64,000 nucleotides of DNA, from contig CM043953.1 in assembly GCA_014529385.2 (NCBI GenBank), positions 71,151,372 to 71,215,371 on the forward strand, written 5' to 3'. The notes beneath the pieces are model-generated. The model saw nothing but the letters and a program-made list of their open reading frames with translations, was not told the DNA's origin and ran no database searches. The first letter of the stretch is position 1. Every line of letters starts with the position of its first letter. Positions 1 through 10,392 of the stretch are shown piece after piece. The position numbers and the translations under genes were made by a program. The stretch comes from Adiantum capillus-veneris (taxonomy: Eukaryota; Streptophyta; Polypodiopsida; Polypodiales; Pteridaceae).

Positions 1-187
1 CTTTGTGTCGCTTTCGGCGCAGCCCAAAGAAGCAAGCGTTGCAGACCTTTATGAAGTTCAAGTACCGCACGACCCACACATCAGAGTGGGCCGGCGAAGA
101 GTTCCTTCCAGGATTCCGGATGTCACTGGCCATCTCCCTCGACGCCATACAGTTCGGTACCAGTACCTCACTTTGAAAAGGAGGGGA
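1..187 (+). pseudogene. 3' end of an LTR-retrotransposon internal region with polypurine tract
   Basis: The stretch ends in a purine-rich run (about 174-187, key part aaaaggagggga) directly followed by TGTCACGTGACAC, the usual layout of a Ty3/gypsy polypurine tract meeting the 3' LTR. Two reading frames stay open up to the tract, so the last codons of Pol could lie here, but I recognise no domain in either. The left part is cut off by the window edge. The polypurine/LTR junction is what I see; the gypsy assignment is inferred. Confidence 0.45.
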
Positions 188-1230
188 TGTCACGTGACAC
201 ATCCAACCCTATGTGTCTGTGGACAAGCTACAACATGACCAGGGTTCAGTCAATCCAGTTAGTCTAGATTAGAAGTGATCTGGCACTTTTGTGAGTCTAT
301 TCGTAGATAGTGCATGCCCAGTCACTTAGTTTAGATGCATATCCTCTGGTTGCACACAGCATGATCATAAGCATTCCCATCAGAATCCTTCAGGGGAATT
401 TTCTAGTGTATTTAGCCTATTTTACCTATTTTTGACATTTTTCACTTATTATTTTTAAGTGACTTTTGTTGGAAAGAAGGTAGGGCAAATTGAGTAAGTT
501 TGTATATAAGCAAACCTAGACTAGCACTAAATCGAAGAAGAGGCAACAGGAGCCAAGCTCAGCAGGCAACTTCTCAAGCAAGACCTTGGCGGTTTTCCCC
601 TCCAAGCAAGAAGAACCATCCCCCATTGGCGTTTTCTCCAGCAAGTAGTCACCGTCAGCAAGTCCTTGCCCTAGCGTTTTGCATCAGCATCGTCGCCAGA
701 ACCAAGCCTTGCCCTAGCCTTTTGCATCAGCAACCATCACCAACAGAAGCTCAGCAGCCTAGCGTTTTTGGAGACCCATACCTAGCGTTTTGACAGTTTT
801 CAGCATGGCGTTTTCAGCATTGAAGCACTTGCATATTCAGCCCTAAGGAGAAGCAGATTCAGCCCGTAAAGAGCATCAGATTCAGCCCCAAGAAACCTCA
901 GTTTTCAGCCCTAAACCTGCAGATTTTCAGCGACAAAGACCTACAGAAACAGCCCCCAAAATCAGCGTTTTTGGACTAGCCGCAGATTTCAGCCCATAGC
1001 GTTTTTGGACAGCAGATAAAAGATTGCAAATTCCAGCCCTTAGGTCGGTCTCGTCATCCCCGTCGTCATCGCCGACATAGCCTAGACTTGCATCAGTCAC
1101 ATGCATTCAGTTTGTGCAATCATAAGTAGACCACTCTCGCTGACGAGAGTGGGGCCTTCGGAGGAGGGTTTTACAACGTCTCTGGTGTCGTATCTCTCTT
1201 CTCTCTCTATCTCTCAGTCTCATACACCTG
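188..1230 (+). mobile_element. LTR (probable 3' LTR, distal end not defined)
   Basis: Begins with TGTCACGTGACACATCC just after a polypurine tract. A TATA-like box lies about 315 bp in, followed by a long leader-like region rich in recurring tagcgtttt / ggcgttttc / catcagca motifs (about 590-1010). I found no second copy in the window, so the far boundary (about 1100-1250) is a guess; a pyrimidine-rich stretch and possible CA end lie there. Confidence 0.45.
501..510 (+). promoter_or_regulatory. TATA-like box inside the LTR
   Basis: tgtatataag about 315 bp into the LTR, the expected place for the U3 core promoter that would drive retrotransposon transcription. Function inferred from position only. 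Confidence 0.35.
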
Positions 1231-1397
1231 CATGCACAATGTCCATTCACTTTGTTTGTGATCATAGCATTCTCTCATTAAGAACGGAAGGCTCTCCCTT
1301 CCATAAGAACAAAAGGAACCTTGAGCATAGTTCGGAGCACTCATCTTGAGCAAAGCGCAAACATTCATTCCGCTGCACCTAACAGATTCTGACAACG

Positions 1398-1995
1398 TCA
1401 TTGTAGTCCGTAGGGTTGAAGAACTTGCACATCAAACTTGATGCACTCATCCAACCCAAAAGAGGAAAGCCTCCTTGCGATCCTCATCCGACTGACGTAA
1501 TTAAACACCAATCTACAAAAACGGTTAGAAAAAGACATAACAGGAGTGCCATTTTGCTTAAGGCTGCGCCAATCTTCTTTTAACCAATCAAGGTACTGCG
1601 GTGGCATAAAGTCAACCCAACTGAAAGAGAGGGGTATGCCATCCGCGGCATCCTCAAGATGCTCAGCCAACTGTGACTCGTGCCAAGCTTGATACCAACT
1701 AATGGCATCACCCGCTAGATACACGGCAGCAGTCAAAACTTTATTGTTGTTGGTTTTCTTGTTAGTCACAAAGTAAGCATTAAATTGATGCAACCAAGAA
1801 TGAATCACAGAAGCATCCATCTTACCATCATACTTACTGAACGTCAACTTCTCAGTGCCTGGATTGTTGAAGCCGTCATCTCTACATGCACTACGTGATG
1901 ACTAGTCGGTCTCCTTGAGTGGCTCGCTCATCGGGGAGAGTACCTGTAGGATCAACTCTTTCATGCGTTGGTCCGTTCCTTATTCCCAATCCTCA
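1398..1995 (-). pseudogene. Retrotransposon Gag fragment (Ty3/gypsy type)
   Basis: On the minus strand an open stretch of about 149 codons (1847 down to 1398) has the Retrotrans_gag signature: a KYDGK start, then HSWLHQFNAYF, AVYLAGDAISWYQAW and a following block ending SFSNRFCRLVF. This is the capsid-like domain that packages element RNA. The frame continues upstream to about 1995 through a stop, so the N-terminus is broken. It opposes the LTR at 188, so it belongs to another insertion. No protease or RT follows. Family assignment rests on motif resemblance. Confidence 0.62.
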
Positions 1996-2811
1996 AAACC
2001 AAGGTTCTCGCCTCTGGATCTCACCTTCCAAACTCAGGGCATGACATCCCTGCAACTCTTTTCCAACTCTGTTTCCAAAGTCCTCTTCTTGCAAATTCTA
2101 GAACAACTCTGCTTTCCCGGACACAGAGTCCTTATTAGGGAACCCACTTCCGGATCACAACTCGAGAGACTACCTACCTCTCTCGGATCCGTGGATCTAC
2201 GTCCCAAACTCGGGTACGAAACCCTTGGGCTAATCTAGCTCTAGTTCCTCATAGCACTTTCTCCTGCAAAGGCTCATGCCTTCCTCTACTCCTACTCTCT
2301 CACTAAGAGGAAGTACACTTGCAAACAAATACTTAGAGATCATAACATGAAAATCGTTACCTTCAAAGTCTCGACGCTCGAAACGCAACTCGGTTCTTGA
2401 AAAGCAATTCCCCGAAAGAGATCTCTACATAGAAAATCCTCTCTTCCAATCCTACACGCAAAAGAGTTGTGTTTTCGGGTTCCTTCTCGTACATGAGTCT
2501 TGTCTCACCCATCTACAACGTTTATGGGCTGAAAACAGAAAAAAACAGCAGCTTGTCACAATGGAAACACGCTCCGTAGGCACTTCTTCGCGAGGGAACT
2601 CGCGCACTGGGTCCTAGCGACATCTAGTACACTTGGGGCAGCCATGGGCATCACCCGCAACGTCTTCTTTGCGGCTGAAATCTGCAGCAGCATCTTCTCC
2701 TTGCAAAAAACTGGTCTTCCCTCTGGGAGAAGGCGTGTGATGCTTTTATAGCTCCCTGGCCATGATAAAGATAGCAAAGCACTGGCGCCCGCGTAGAGAT
2801 AGTGGCCGGGT
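1996..2811. other. No gene recognised (possible leader of the inverted Gag relic)
   Basis: Moderately GC-rich sequence with short open frames on both strands but no conserved motif. Being upstream of the minus-strand Gag fragment, it may hold that element's 5' leader, but no LTR end or primer site could be found. Confidence 0.3.
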
Positions 2812-2851
2812 TTTTTTTCTTTTTTTCTTTTTTTTGGGTGCGCTGTTGTGC

Positions 2852-2895
<44 letters not shown>
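2812..2895. repeat. Poly-T run and (AG)n microsatellite
   Basis: A T-rich run (2812-2835) is followed 20 bp later by an uninterrupted (AG)n tract at 2855-2895. Open frames crossing it on both strands are simple-repeat artefacts. Confidence 0.95.
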
Positions 2896-2899
<4 letters not shown>

Positions 2900-3734
2900 A
2901 CGTTGGCTGATCTATTGCCTTATTTATCACATGGCTGCCCACTTATTAAGTGGGCGGCCGGAGTATTTTAAAAATAGTCTAAATTTACCCAGAAACTCAA
3001 TAAAACCTTATAAGTTAAAAACAATGCTTACACAACACTTTCCAGGCGTCCTTGGATGCAACCACATGCACAAATGCAATGCAGACATAGACTTCCTCGC
3101 AGGAAAGCATCTGCTTTCCCAAAAAGCAACCTGCTTTCTCTAAATGCATCCGTTTTTCCTCAAAGTTTCCTCTGAACCCATCTTCATTCGAGTGCTTGCT
3201 TTTCCTTGTGCACATTTCTAACACAGTTCAGAATTTCCTCCAAACTATGGATGTTCCCTTTTCGATGCACCAGTCACCCACCTTGTGACGCATCAAGAAT
3301 ACCCATCACCTAGTCCTTTCCTACCGAACTTACGGTACAATCTCCTTCACGATGCTCTATGCCCATCCTATGATGCATCAGAGATGTCCGTTCCCGGATG
3401 GTCGGATACTTCTTCCGATGCTCCCGGTCACCCATCCGATGTGACGCATCACAAGTACTTGTTCCTGGTGGCCTTACAGATATTTTTTTTCACAGTGCTC
3501 CCGTCATTACTCTGAATGACGCACTAGGAATACTCTGTACTCGGATGTCTCCGTTGAGAAAACCCCTCTCACTTTAAAATTTCAATAATTCACTTCTCCT
3601 GGTGTTCCAAGCGAGAAAACCCTCTCACTTATAAATCCAAAAATTCATTTAGAATTATTTTTATGTCAGATAAAGCCAATTTAGCAACAAAGTGCAAGGT
3701 ACGCTCTCAATGAATGGAAAAGAGACTCCTGCAA
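2896..3734. other. No gene recognised; short direct repeats
   Basis: No convincing coding sequence. Two imperfect ~40-bp copies of a gagaaaaccc-ctctcactt motif occur at about 3552-3592 and 3610-3650, and cacccatcc/tgtgacgcatcac motifs recur at 3280-3450. These could be part of an old LTR, but no boundary is visible. Confidence 0.3.
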
Positions 3735-5091
3735 AGGAGATTTCTTCCCCCTTCTGTGGTGTGTTATAGGTTCACTAAGGCCGATGGCTTCCATCAAGGG
3801 GGCAACTAAAGTATGATCGTCAATGACGGTCACACTTACTTCTGGATGATGTGGCTCACTAGTCTCAGGTGGAGGAACAGTGGAAGAGGGTGTATCCGCA
3901 GGGCTAACATGCATAATGATGATCCAAGAGAACATAGGAGCTGCAAAACACTGAAAGCTCGCTTATATAGATTGCATCTGCACCCTAAATTGTTTGGCCC
4001 TGGACTGTAGGGGTGTGCAAAGAATCTGGTGAAATCACAAGGTATAGTGTGGATCAAATAGTAAAGGCCATCACAGGAGGAAAACATTGTGGGCACCTCG
4101 CAACTTTTATTTGACTCTTTGGCATCTCTGAGCAAAAAAGCAATACTTAAAGACAGCCAACAGCTCTTTATTCCTCGCATAGTCTAGGTGATCACGATCA
4201 GGGCTAGAAAAATACATTTTTCCTAACCGAACAAAATAAGGGGAAACTTGAAATTATCCCAGTTTTTAGGTCAAAATTTGACTTTGCCGGTAATTACACT
4301 AAAACTTGGGTAAATTAGCCGGTTTTCTTAAAGGCAAGCTCAAAATCTAACTGGGATTTTATAATTTCAGCCGGTTAAAATACACTAGACCCCGGTTTTT
4401 TTCTAACACTGATCACAATGGAGCAACTCTTGACACGCCTGAATGGTGGCATCTTTGCAAAGCTAGGAGTATGTGCGCGTGGGCGGCTTCGAAGACGGAA
4501 AGGTGGTCATTCCCAGTGCATGACCAAGTAGCAGTAAGGTTGTGACCCCAGACTTTGGGAAAACGGTTCAAAAGTTCGTGAACCATAGCCACAGGCACAT
4601 CAGTGGGTAAATCTGCATTCGTTAATGCAGTCAAACCTAGTTTCTGCAATTGATCTTTGGAAAAGATATCGTTGAGAGAAGGATGGGGTAGCTGCACATG
4701 AAAATTCAACATGAACTTTGCCTGAGTTTTCAATTTAGCAGGCTTGCTAATTTCATAACGTAATAGTTGATGCTCTCCCTTTTTTTCGCCTTTGGGTTCT
4801 GCTTCTTGGGTGTTGGAGGGCCCTGACTCTGAGTTGGAATCAGAATCAATCTTATTAGAAGGTACTCTACAACTTTCATCATTGCATTCACTGGAGGTTA
4901 TCTCGGTAACACCATGGCTGCTTTGATCGGATTCTGCATCATCTTCAGAACTACTCTGTCTGTCTCTACGAGCAGGCTTTTTTCGCAAAGCTTCTCCTCG
5001 CAAATGCCTGCCATATTAACATTGTAACTCAACTCTGTCGTTGCACGCTGGAAAGTTACACTTTGCAATCGTCTCAACAAACGTGATACTG
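3735..5091 (-). pseudogene. Left arm of a large inverted repeat: decayed ORF of a gypsy-like element
   Basis: Read on the minus strand, this arm matches the plus-strand arm at 5410-6565 along its length. Shared peptide blocks include SSECNDxSxRVPSNK, KKGEHQLL, NFHVQLPHPSLNDIFSKDQL and MVHELLNRFPKV; a Ser/Asp/Glu-rich N-terminal part precedes them. The longest open frame begins with a non-ATG codon at 5003, so a natural start is not preserved; the better-placed ATG is near 5020 in another frame. Because the right arm leads into a gypsy Pol, I infer a Gag-like or accessory ORF, but I do not recognise the protein. A 213-bp hAT-like element interrupts this arm at 4199-4411; the right arm lacks it. 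Confidence 0.65.
4199..4411. mobile_element. 213-bp hAT-type non-autonomous element (MITE)
   Basis: The plus-strand left end starts CAGGGCTAGAAAAA and the reversed right end reads CAGTGTTAGAAAAA, giving ~14-bp terminal inverted repeats with two mismatches. Flanks are atcacgat (4191-4198) and atcacaat (4412-4419), an 8-bp target duplication with one mismatch. The homologous inverted-repeat arm near 6090-6105 has an uninterrupted site, confirming an insertion. CA-starting ends plus 8-bp duplication are the hAT signature; no coding capacity. Confidence 0.82.
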
Positions 5092-5409
5092 ATTCTTTAG
5101 AGTAGACAAGGACAAAAAAACGAGGATTCTGAGCTAAAGCGAGGCCTTTGAGAATTGAGCTAAATCGAGCATCCAGTAAACTACCACAAGCGAGAGCTTA
5201 AACCAGCCAACTCCTTGATTCGACTCTCGATTGATTGAGACATCGGTAGATACTCATTCTTTAGGGTAGACAGGGACAAAAAAACGCACATTCTGAGCTA
5301 AAGCGAGGGCTTTGAGAATTGAGCTAAATCGAGCGTCCAACAGCCTACCACAGGCGAGAGCTTAAACCAGTTAGCTACTTGATTTGACTCTCCACAGAGT
5401 GAGACATCG
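5092..5409 (+). repeat. Two direct ~160-bp tandem units forming the spacer of the inverted repeat
   Basis: Units at about 5092-5257 and 5258-5412 share attctttag-gtagaca, gacaaaaaaacg, gagaattgagctaaatcgagc and gagagcttaaaccag, and end in gagacatcggta. Both units point the same way, so the inverted arms surround a direct repeat. The second unit ends at ggtatca, reminiscent of the start of an initiator-Met primer site, so these may be LTR remnants; that is inference. Confidence 0.72.
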
Positions 5410-6565
5410 GTATCACGTTTGCTGAGACATTTTCTGAGTGTAACTTTCCAACGTGCAACAACAGAGTTGAGTTATTGTGTTAATATGGCAGGCAGTAGTA
5501 GGCAAATGCGATGAGAAGCTTTGCGAAAAAAGCTTGCTCATATAGACAGAAATAGTAGTTTTGAAGATGATGTAGAATCCGATTAAAGCAGCCATGGTGT
5601 TAACCGAGATGACTTCCAGTGAATGCAATGATAAAAGTTACAGAGTACCTTCTAATAAGGTTGATTCTAATTACAGCTCAGAGTCAAGACCCTCCGGCAC
5701 CCAAGAAGCAAAACCCAAAGGCAAAAAAAAGGGAGAGCATCAGCTGTTATCTTATGAAATCAGCAGGCTTGCTAAGTCGAAAAGTCAGGCAAAGTTCACA
5801 TTGAATTTTCACGTGCAGCTACCCCATCCTTCTCTCAACGATATCTTTTCCAAAGATCAACTACAGAAACTAGGTTTGACTGCATTAGCGAATGCACATT
5901 TGCCCACTAATGTGCTGGTGGCTATGGTTCACGAACTTTTGAACCGTTTTCCCAAAGTCCGAGCTCACAACCTTACTGCTACTTGGCCATGCACTTAGGA
6001 ATGACCACCTTTCCGTCTTCAAAGCCGACCACGCGCACATACTCCCAGCTTTGCAAAGATGCCACCATTCAAGCCTGTCAAGAGTTGCTCCATCCTGATT
6101 ACCCAGACTATGCGAGGAACAAAGAGTTGTTGGATGCCTTTAAGTATTACTTTTTGCTCAGAGATGTCAGAGAGTCAAAGAAAAGATGCGAGGTGCCTAT
6201 AATGTTTTCTTCCTGTAATGGCTTCTACTGTTTGATCCACATTATACCTTGTGGATTTCACCTGATTCTTCACACCCCTACACTCCAGGGCCAAACAATT
6301 TTAGGTGCAGGTGCAATATGTACAGTCGAGCTTTCAGTGTTTTGCAACTCCTATGTTGGCTTGGGTCATCAATATACGTGTTAGCCCGGTGGATACACCC
6401 TCTTCCACTATTCCTCCAATTGAGACCAGTGAGCCACATCATCCAGAAGTAAGAGTGACAATCACTGAGGATCATACTTTAGTAGGCCCCCTTCATGGAA
6501 GCCATCGACCTCGGTCAACCTATAACACACCACAGAAGGGGGAAGAAATCTCCTTTGCATGAGTT
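5410..6565 (+). pseudogene. Right arm of the inverted repeat: 5' ORF region of the gypsy element
   Basis: Plus-strand counterpart of 3735-5091. The best preserved open segment (5594-5998) carries FHVQLPHPSLNDIFSKDQ and ELLNRFPKV. A shifted frame then continues (about 5983-6384) with ATIQACQELLHPDYPDY and LLDAFKYYFLLRD, and another shift gives a Pro/Ser/Glu-rich stretch at 6305-6562. At least two frameshifts make it non-functional. It lies immediately 5' of RT-related sequence in the same direction, so it probably was the upstream ORF of that element. No CCHC knuckle or other diagnostic Gag motif was seen, so the role is uncertain. Confidence 0.62.
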
Positions 6566-7803
6566 CCTTAACGCCTCACCTGTCCCCTTAGCCTACTCTG
6601 TGTCACACTCCATGACCACGCAAAAGCTATCTTTTGTATTTGAGGACTTACCCTTCGAGGAGTTTCCACTTGGATTGTTGCAATAAGAGTATGTTGATTT
6701 TCACACCGATCAGACACCAGCCCATGATGTCTCGAAGCTCCAAGAGGCGACACAATCTTCATCTTCTCATACACCCTCGCCAGCTACACCTCTTGACCCG
6801 CTCAGAGAAGTCAACTTGGGCGACCCTGATAACCCTCAACCCATCCTCTTAGCCGCTTGGTTATGAGATCACCCCGCACTACTCGGTCAAGTAGTCTCTT
6901 TTATGCACTCTTTTAGACATGATTTTGCCTGGTCTTACAAAAATTTGGAAGGAATCCCACTAGAACTGGGTGTCCATACTATCCCTTTGGTTGAAGGGGC
7001 TAAGCCAGTCACAGATCGAGCTCACAAGCTCAACCCTAAGTATGCAGAAGCTGTCAAATAGAAGCTAGAAAAAATACAAGAAGCAAGGATTATTGTACCC
7101 GTGGAGCACTTTTGAGTGGCTATCACCCATGGTCATAGCGCCCAAGAAGCAAGATAATAAAATCCACGTGTGCGTCGACTACCGCGCTCTGAGCAAGGTA
7201 ACAATTCCATATGGTTTTCCCACACCCTTCACCGAACGCATGCTCAAAGATGTGGCAAAGCACATACTTTACAGTTTCATAGATGGGTTCCATGGCTACA
7301 ATCAGTTGGGCATCCATCCTGCTCATCAAATTGAAACTGCTTTGTTGACCTCATGGGGTATTTTCATTTACACAAAAATGTTTTTTGGGCTGAAAAATGC
7401 TTCACCGTCTTTCAACCATAGAGTATATCTCATCTTTTATCCTCTACTCACGGATCATATTCGCATCTTCATGGATGATTTTTCAACCTTCTCCGGCACT
7501 CAATCTTCCACCCCAGTGGAGAATTTGGAGGAGCACCTCGCTCAGCTCTCTGTCATCTTCCTCAAGTGTAGGAAGGCACGCCTGAAGCTCAATCCGAACC
7601 AATGCCATTTTTTGGTCACTCAAGGTACGCTTTTAGGCCATGTGGTGTTTGCTAAGGTTGTGCGTCTGACCCAGAGAAGATAATAGCCATCTTGAGGTCG
7701 TCTCCTCTCTTCAATCCCACAGGTGTTCAGAGATTTGTAAGCCACACAATCTATCATCGCAGCTTCATTCGTATGTATGCACAAGTGGCTCAACCATTGG
7801 CAC
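6566..7803 (+). pseudogene. Ty3/gypsy Pol: pre-RT linker and reverse transcriptase
   Basis: The linker shows HDFAWSYKNLEGIP and KLNPKYAEAV, usual just upstream of gypsy RT. RT itself (about 7080-7800) shows WLSPMVIAPKK, VCVDYRAL, YSFIDGFHGYNQL, FGLKNASPSF, the catalytic FMDDF (Asp codons 7474-7479), LNPNQCHFLV and GTLLGHVV. It would copy element RNA into DNA. It is dead: a TAG follows EAVK, a frameshift lies near 7110, another near 7670, and a 739-bp element splits it from RNase H at 7804. Family call is secure from motif order. Confidence 0.86.
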
Positions 7804-8237
7804 CATAGTTACCGGGGAACGCCCCCTAGCCCCCGTTCCGGCGTTCCGGGGGGCAGTTCCCTTCCCGAACATTCCGGAACGTCCCGGAATGTCTGACGTT
7901 CCGGGTGGCCAATGCAAACCGGAACGGCCGTTCCGGAACATTCCGAAATGCCCCCGGACCGTTCCGGAATGCCCCTGGAACGGCCAACGGCTACAAACAA
8001 ATTTGGCAAAATTTGAAAAAATTGAAGTAAATGTTTGGGCTTCTTTTGAAAGTGTGCAAGGCCTCAAGGACTCATAAAACGCACCCCCCTCCCCCTTTCT
8101 CTTCACAAGCTAATCCTCAAGGCTCAAGCTCTCTCCCTCTCACTCTCAAGATCTCTCCCTCTCAAGACTCACTTTCTCAAGGCTCAAGGCTTCAAGCCTT
8201 CAAGCTCTCTTCCTCTCCCTCCCACTCTCTCAAATCT

Positions 8238-8311
<74 letters not shown>

Positions 8312-8542
8312 CATCATCTAGTCATAGCAAGGTTGAATGGTCTTCAAAACGAGTTTTTTGTGAGTATTAGAGTCAAAGCACTCTAATACTCCTTGTATTT
8401 AAACACAAGGAGCTAAAAATTGCACTATTTGGGTGTTTTTTATACCTCCCGTTCCGCGACGTTCCCGTTCCGGACCCCTAGCCGTTCCCCCGTTCCGCGG
8501 GGATCCCGTTGCCGTTCCCGTTCCGCGTTCCGGGTAACTATG
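7804..8542. mobile_element. 739-bp terminal-inverted-repeat element, 8-bp target duplication (hAT-like), GTTCC-rich
   Basis: Starts CATAGTTACC and ends GGTAACTATG, a perfect 10-bp inverted repeat, and is flanked by identical 8-bp attggcac copies (7796-7803 and 8543-8550). Both ends carry dense GTTCC/GGAAC repeats as expected of transposase subterminal binding sites. The interior has a long (TC)n tract and no coding capacity. Removing it joins the RT and RNase H parts of the gypsy Pol. Eight-bp duplication and a CA start support hAT; the autonomous partner is unknown. Confidence 0.83.
8249..8308. repeat. (TC)n microsatellite inside the 739-bp element
   Basis: Uninterrupted (TC)30 tract preceded by a degenerate ctctccctctc region (8105-8248). 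Confidence 0.95.
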
Positions 8543-9014
8543 ATTGGCACGCCTGACCAGTACTTATGTACCTTCCAATGGTCAAAGCCCGAGGCTGAAG
8601 CATTTGCTTACCTCAAAAAACGCCTAACTGAAGCACCTATTCTAGTTGCCCCTAATTGGTCTCTCACTTTTCATGTGCATACGGATGAGATTCAGACGGT
8701 TGTGGATGTTGTGCTGACTCAACATAGCAAGAAGTTCAGTTTGGATCGACCTATCCACTATGCAAGTCGACTGCTCACTAAAGCAGAGCGCAACTATAGC
8801 AGGACAGAAAGGGAAGGTTTGGCTTTTGTGTATGCTCTGCAAAAATTTTGTCACTATTTATCAGGGGTCAACTTCACAATTATTGCTGATCACCATGCTC
8901 TGCGCTATCTGTTTAATAAGCCGCAAGTTGCAAGTCGAGTGTTGCGGTGGCTACTTCTATTTAAGGAGTTTCGAGGTGGTCCTCCGTCCCGGCAAGCATC
9001 AAGTCATGGCTGAC
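8543..9014 (+). pseudogene. Ty3/gypsy Pol: RNase H domain
   Basis: Continues the RT interrupted at 7804. Motifs: WSKPEAEAFAYLKKRLTEAPIL, with PNWSLTFHVHTD (first acidic residue of the active site region), RPIHYASRLLTKAERNY, TEREGLAFVYAL and IIADHHALRYL. This is the RT-connection plus RNase H domain that removes RNA template. The usual DAS is DEI here, and the frame shifts after LLFKEF, before the usual tail of the domain. Homology is clear; activity is lost. Confidence 0.85.
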
Positions 9015-9302
9015 CCCTCTCTCCGCATTCAAACAGGTAAAGAAGCTACAAGGATTGCGGACCACCTACCAGATAGTAGTCTCTTTAAGGTGGATACAAC
9101 TTCGAAATATCCACTGGCCTGTACCCAAAGAATGCATCTTCCTTGCAGAAGAGAAGATTGTTGTTGAAGTCTCGACCATTCACTCTGGTTGGAGGATAGC
9201 TCTACATGTCAGGACCGTATGGTGTTTTGAGGCGGTGTCTCCCCCATGAAGTTGAGCATATTCTTGAGGATGCCCACAATGGTCCCACTAGTGGCCATTA
9301 TC
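9015..9302 (+). pseudogene. Ty3/gypsy Pol: RNase H-integrase linker and start of integrase zinc domain
   Basis: Short frames shift several times, but the end reads HEVEHILEDAHNGPTSGHY, the first histidines of the gypsy integrase HHCC zinc-binding domain. The codon run is broken in the H-Y-L-G-H motif by the element at 9303 and resumes at 9735. Confidence 0.6.
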
Positions 9303-9734
9303 CTAGTGTAACAGGGAATGGGCAGAACACATCCCAAACGTTCCGAAACGGCGTTCTCGACGAGTCCCATTCCCAAAAGGCGGTCGGGAACAAAACGCCG
9401 TTCCAGAACGGGGTGTAACTGGAACGATGTTCCGAAAGAGGGGGGAAAGAGGCGGAATGACGGAACGGGCAAAAGTAGGCATTTGAGGGGAAAAAAGTAG
9501 GCTTTTGGGGGCAAATTTGGGGTTGTTTGGGGGACATATTTGGTGCACTTTGAGGGCAAGTATGGGGGCAGATTTGGGGGCAGATTTGGAGTTTATTTGG
9601 GACTAAGCTGAATGGAGGTAATTCAAGCCTTACTTTAGTCGACCGTTCCGGCCCCGTTCCCGTTCCCGTTCCGGGTCCCCGTCCTCCTCTCCATTCCCAT
9701 CCCCTTCCGGACCCTCCCGTTCCGGGTAACTATG
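9303..9734. mobile_element. 432-bp terminal-repeat element related to the 7804-8542 element
   Basis: Ends GTTCCGGGTAACTATG like the 739-bp element; the left end CTAGTGTAACAGGGAATGG is a diverged version of the same terminus. It has the same GTTCC/GGAAC-rich subterminal regions. Flanks share cattatc (9296-9302 and 9735-9741), a 7-8 bp duplication. Removing it and one copy restores the integrase reading GPTSGHYLGHITAQKIL. No coding capacity; second copy of the family within 1.6 kb. Confidence 0.75.
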
Positions 9735-10392
9735 CATTATCTTGGTCACATCACCGCCCAGAAAATTCTACTGAGTGGTCTATGGTGGCCTTATGTATTT
9801 AGGGATGCAATTGCTCATGTCAGAGTTTGCAATGTTTGTCAGCGCTGTGGGCCGAAAGCAAGTAAGCAGTCCAACCGTCCTCTGCAGGTCTCTATGGCAT
9901 GGTTATCCTATGAGAGATGGGGTTTAGACTTTGTGGGTCCAATTTTGCCCTTGGCTCAACCGGGGTAATTGGAAGTATTTGCTTGTGGCTACAGATTATG
10001 CAACCAAGTGGACTGAGGTATTGGCAACAATTAATTACACTGGCAATATTGTAGCAAAGTTTTTGTACGAAAATATATTGTGCAAGTTTTGGTGCCCCCT
10101 GGAGATCACCAGTGATCCAGGCAATCACTTTGTTAATGAGCTGATTTCGACTTTGTTGGCCAATTACAAGATTTTTCATCGCAAATATTGTGCCTATTAT
10201 CCTAGATGGGCACGCCGAGAGCACGAACAAGGTTCTTATCGCCCTTCTATGGAAAGCATTTCATCTCCATCCAACTTAACGGGATCAAGCTATCCACAGC
10301 ACCCTCTGGACCTATCACACTTCTTTCAAAGCCACAACCACTCACACACCATTTCAACTAGCCTTCAGCTTAGAAGCCATAGCTCCGTTTGA
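9735..10392 (+). pseudogene. Ty3/gypsy Pol: integrase zinc domain and catalytic core
   Basis: Shows GHITAQKILLSGLWWP, CNVCQRCGPKAS (zinc cysteines), WGLDFVGPI, LLVATDYATKWTEV (first catalytic Asp), CPLEITSDPGNHFVNEL (second Asp) and, after a frameshift near 10190, DGHAESTNKVL with the catalytic Glu. Integrase would insert the cDNA into the genome. A frameshift near 9965 and another near 10190 inactivate it. Confidence 0.83.

Noticed and set aside
2556-2971. Open frames on both strands across the (AG)n tract
   Set aside because: They encode only Leu-Ser or Arg-Glu runs of the microsatellite; simple-repeat artefact. The same applies at 8031-8321, 19068-19677, 50537-50865 and 56358-56654.
4413-5003. 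Treating the 196-codon minus frame as an intact gene
   Set aside because: It begins with a non-ATG codon, is cut by a MITE, and its inverted partner shows frameshifts; annotated as a relic.
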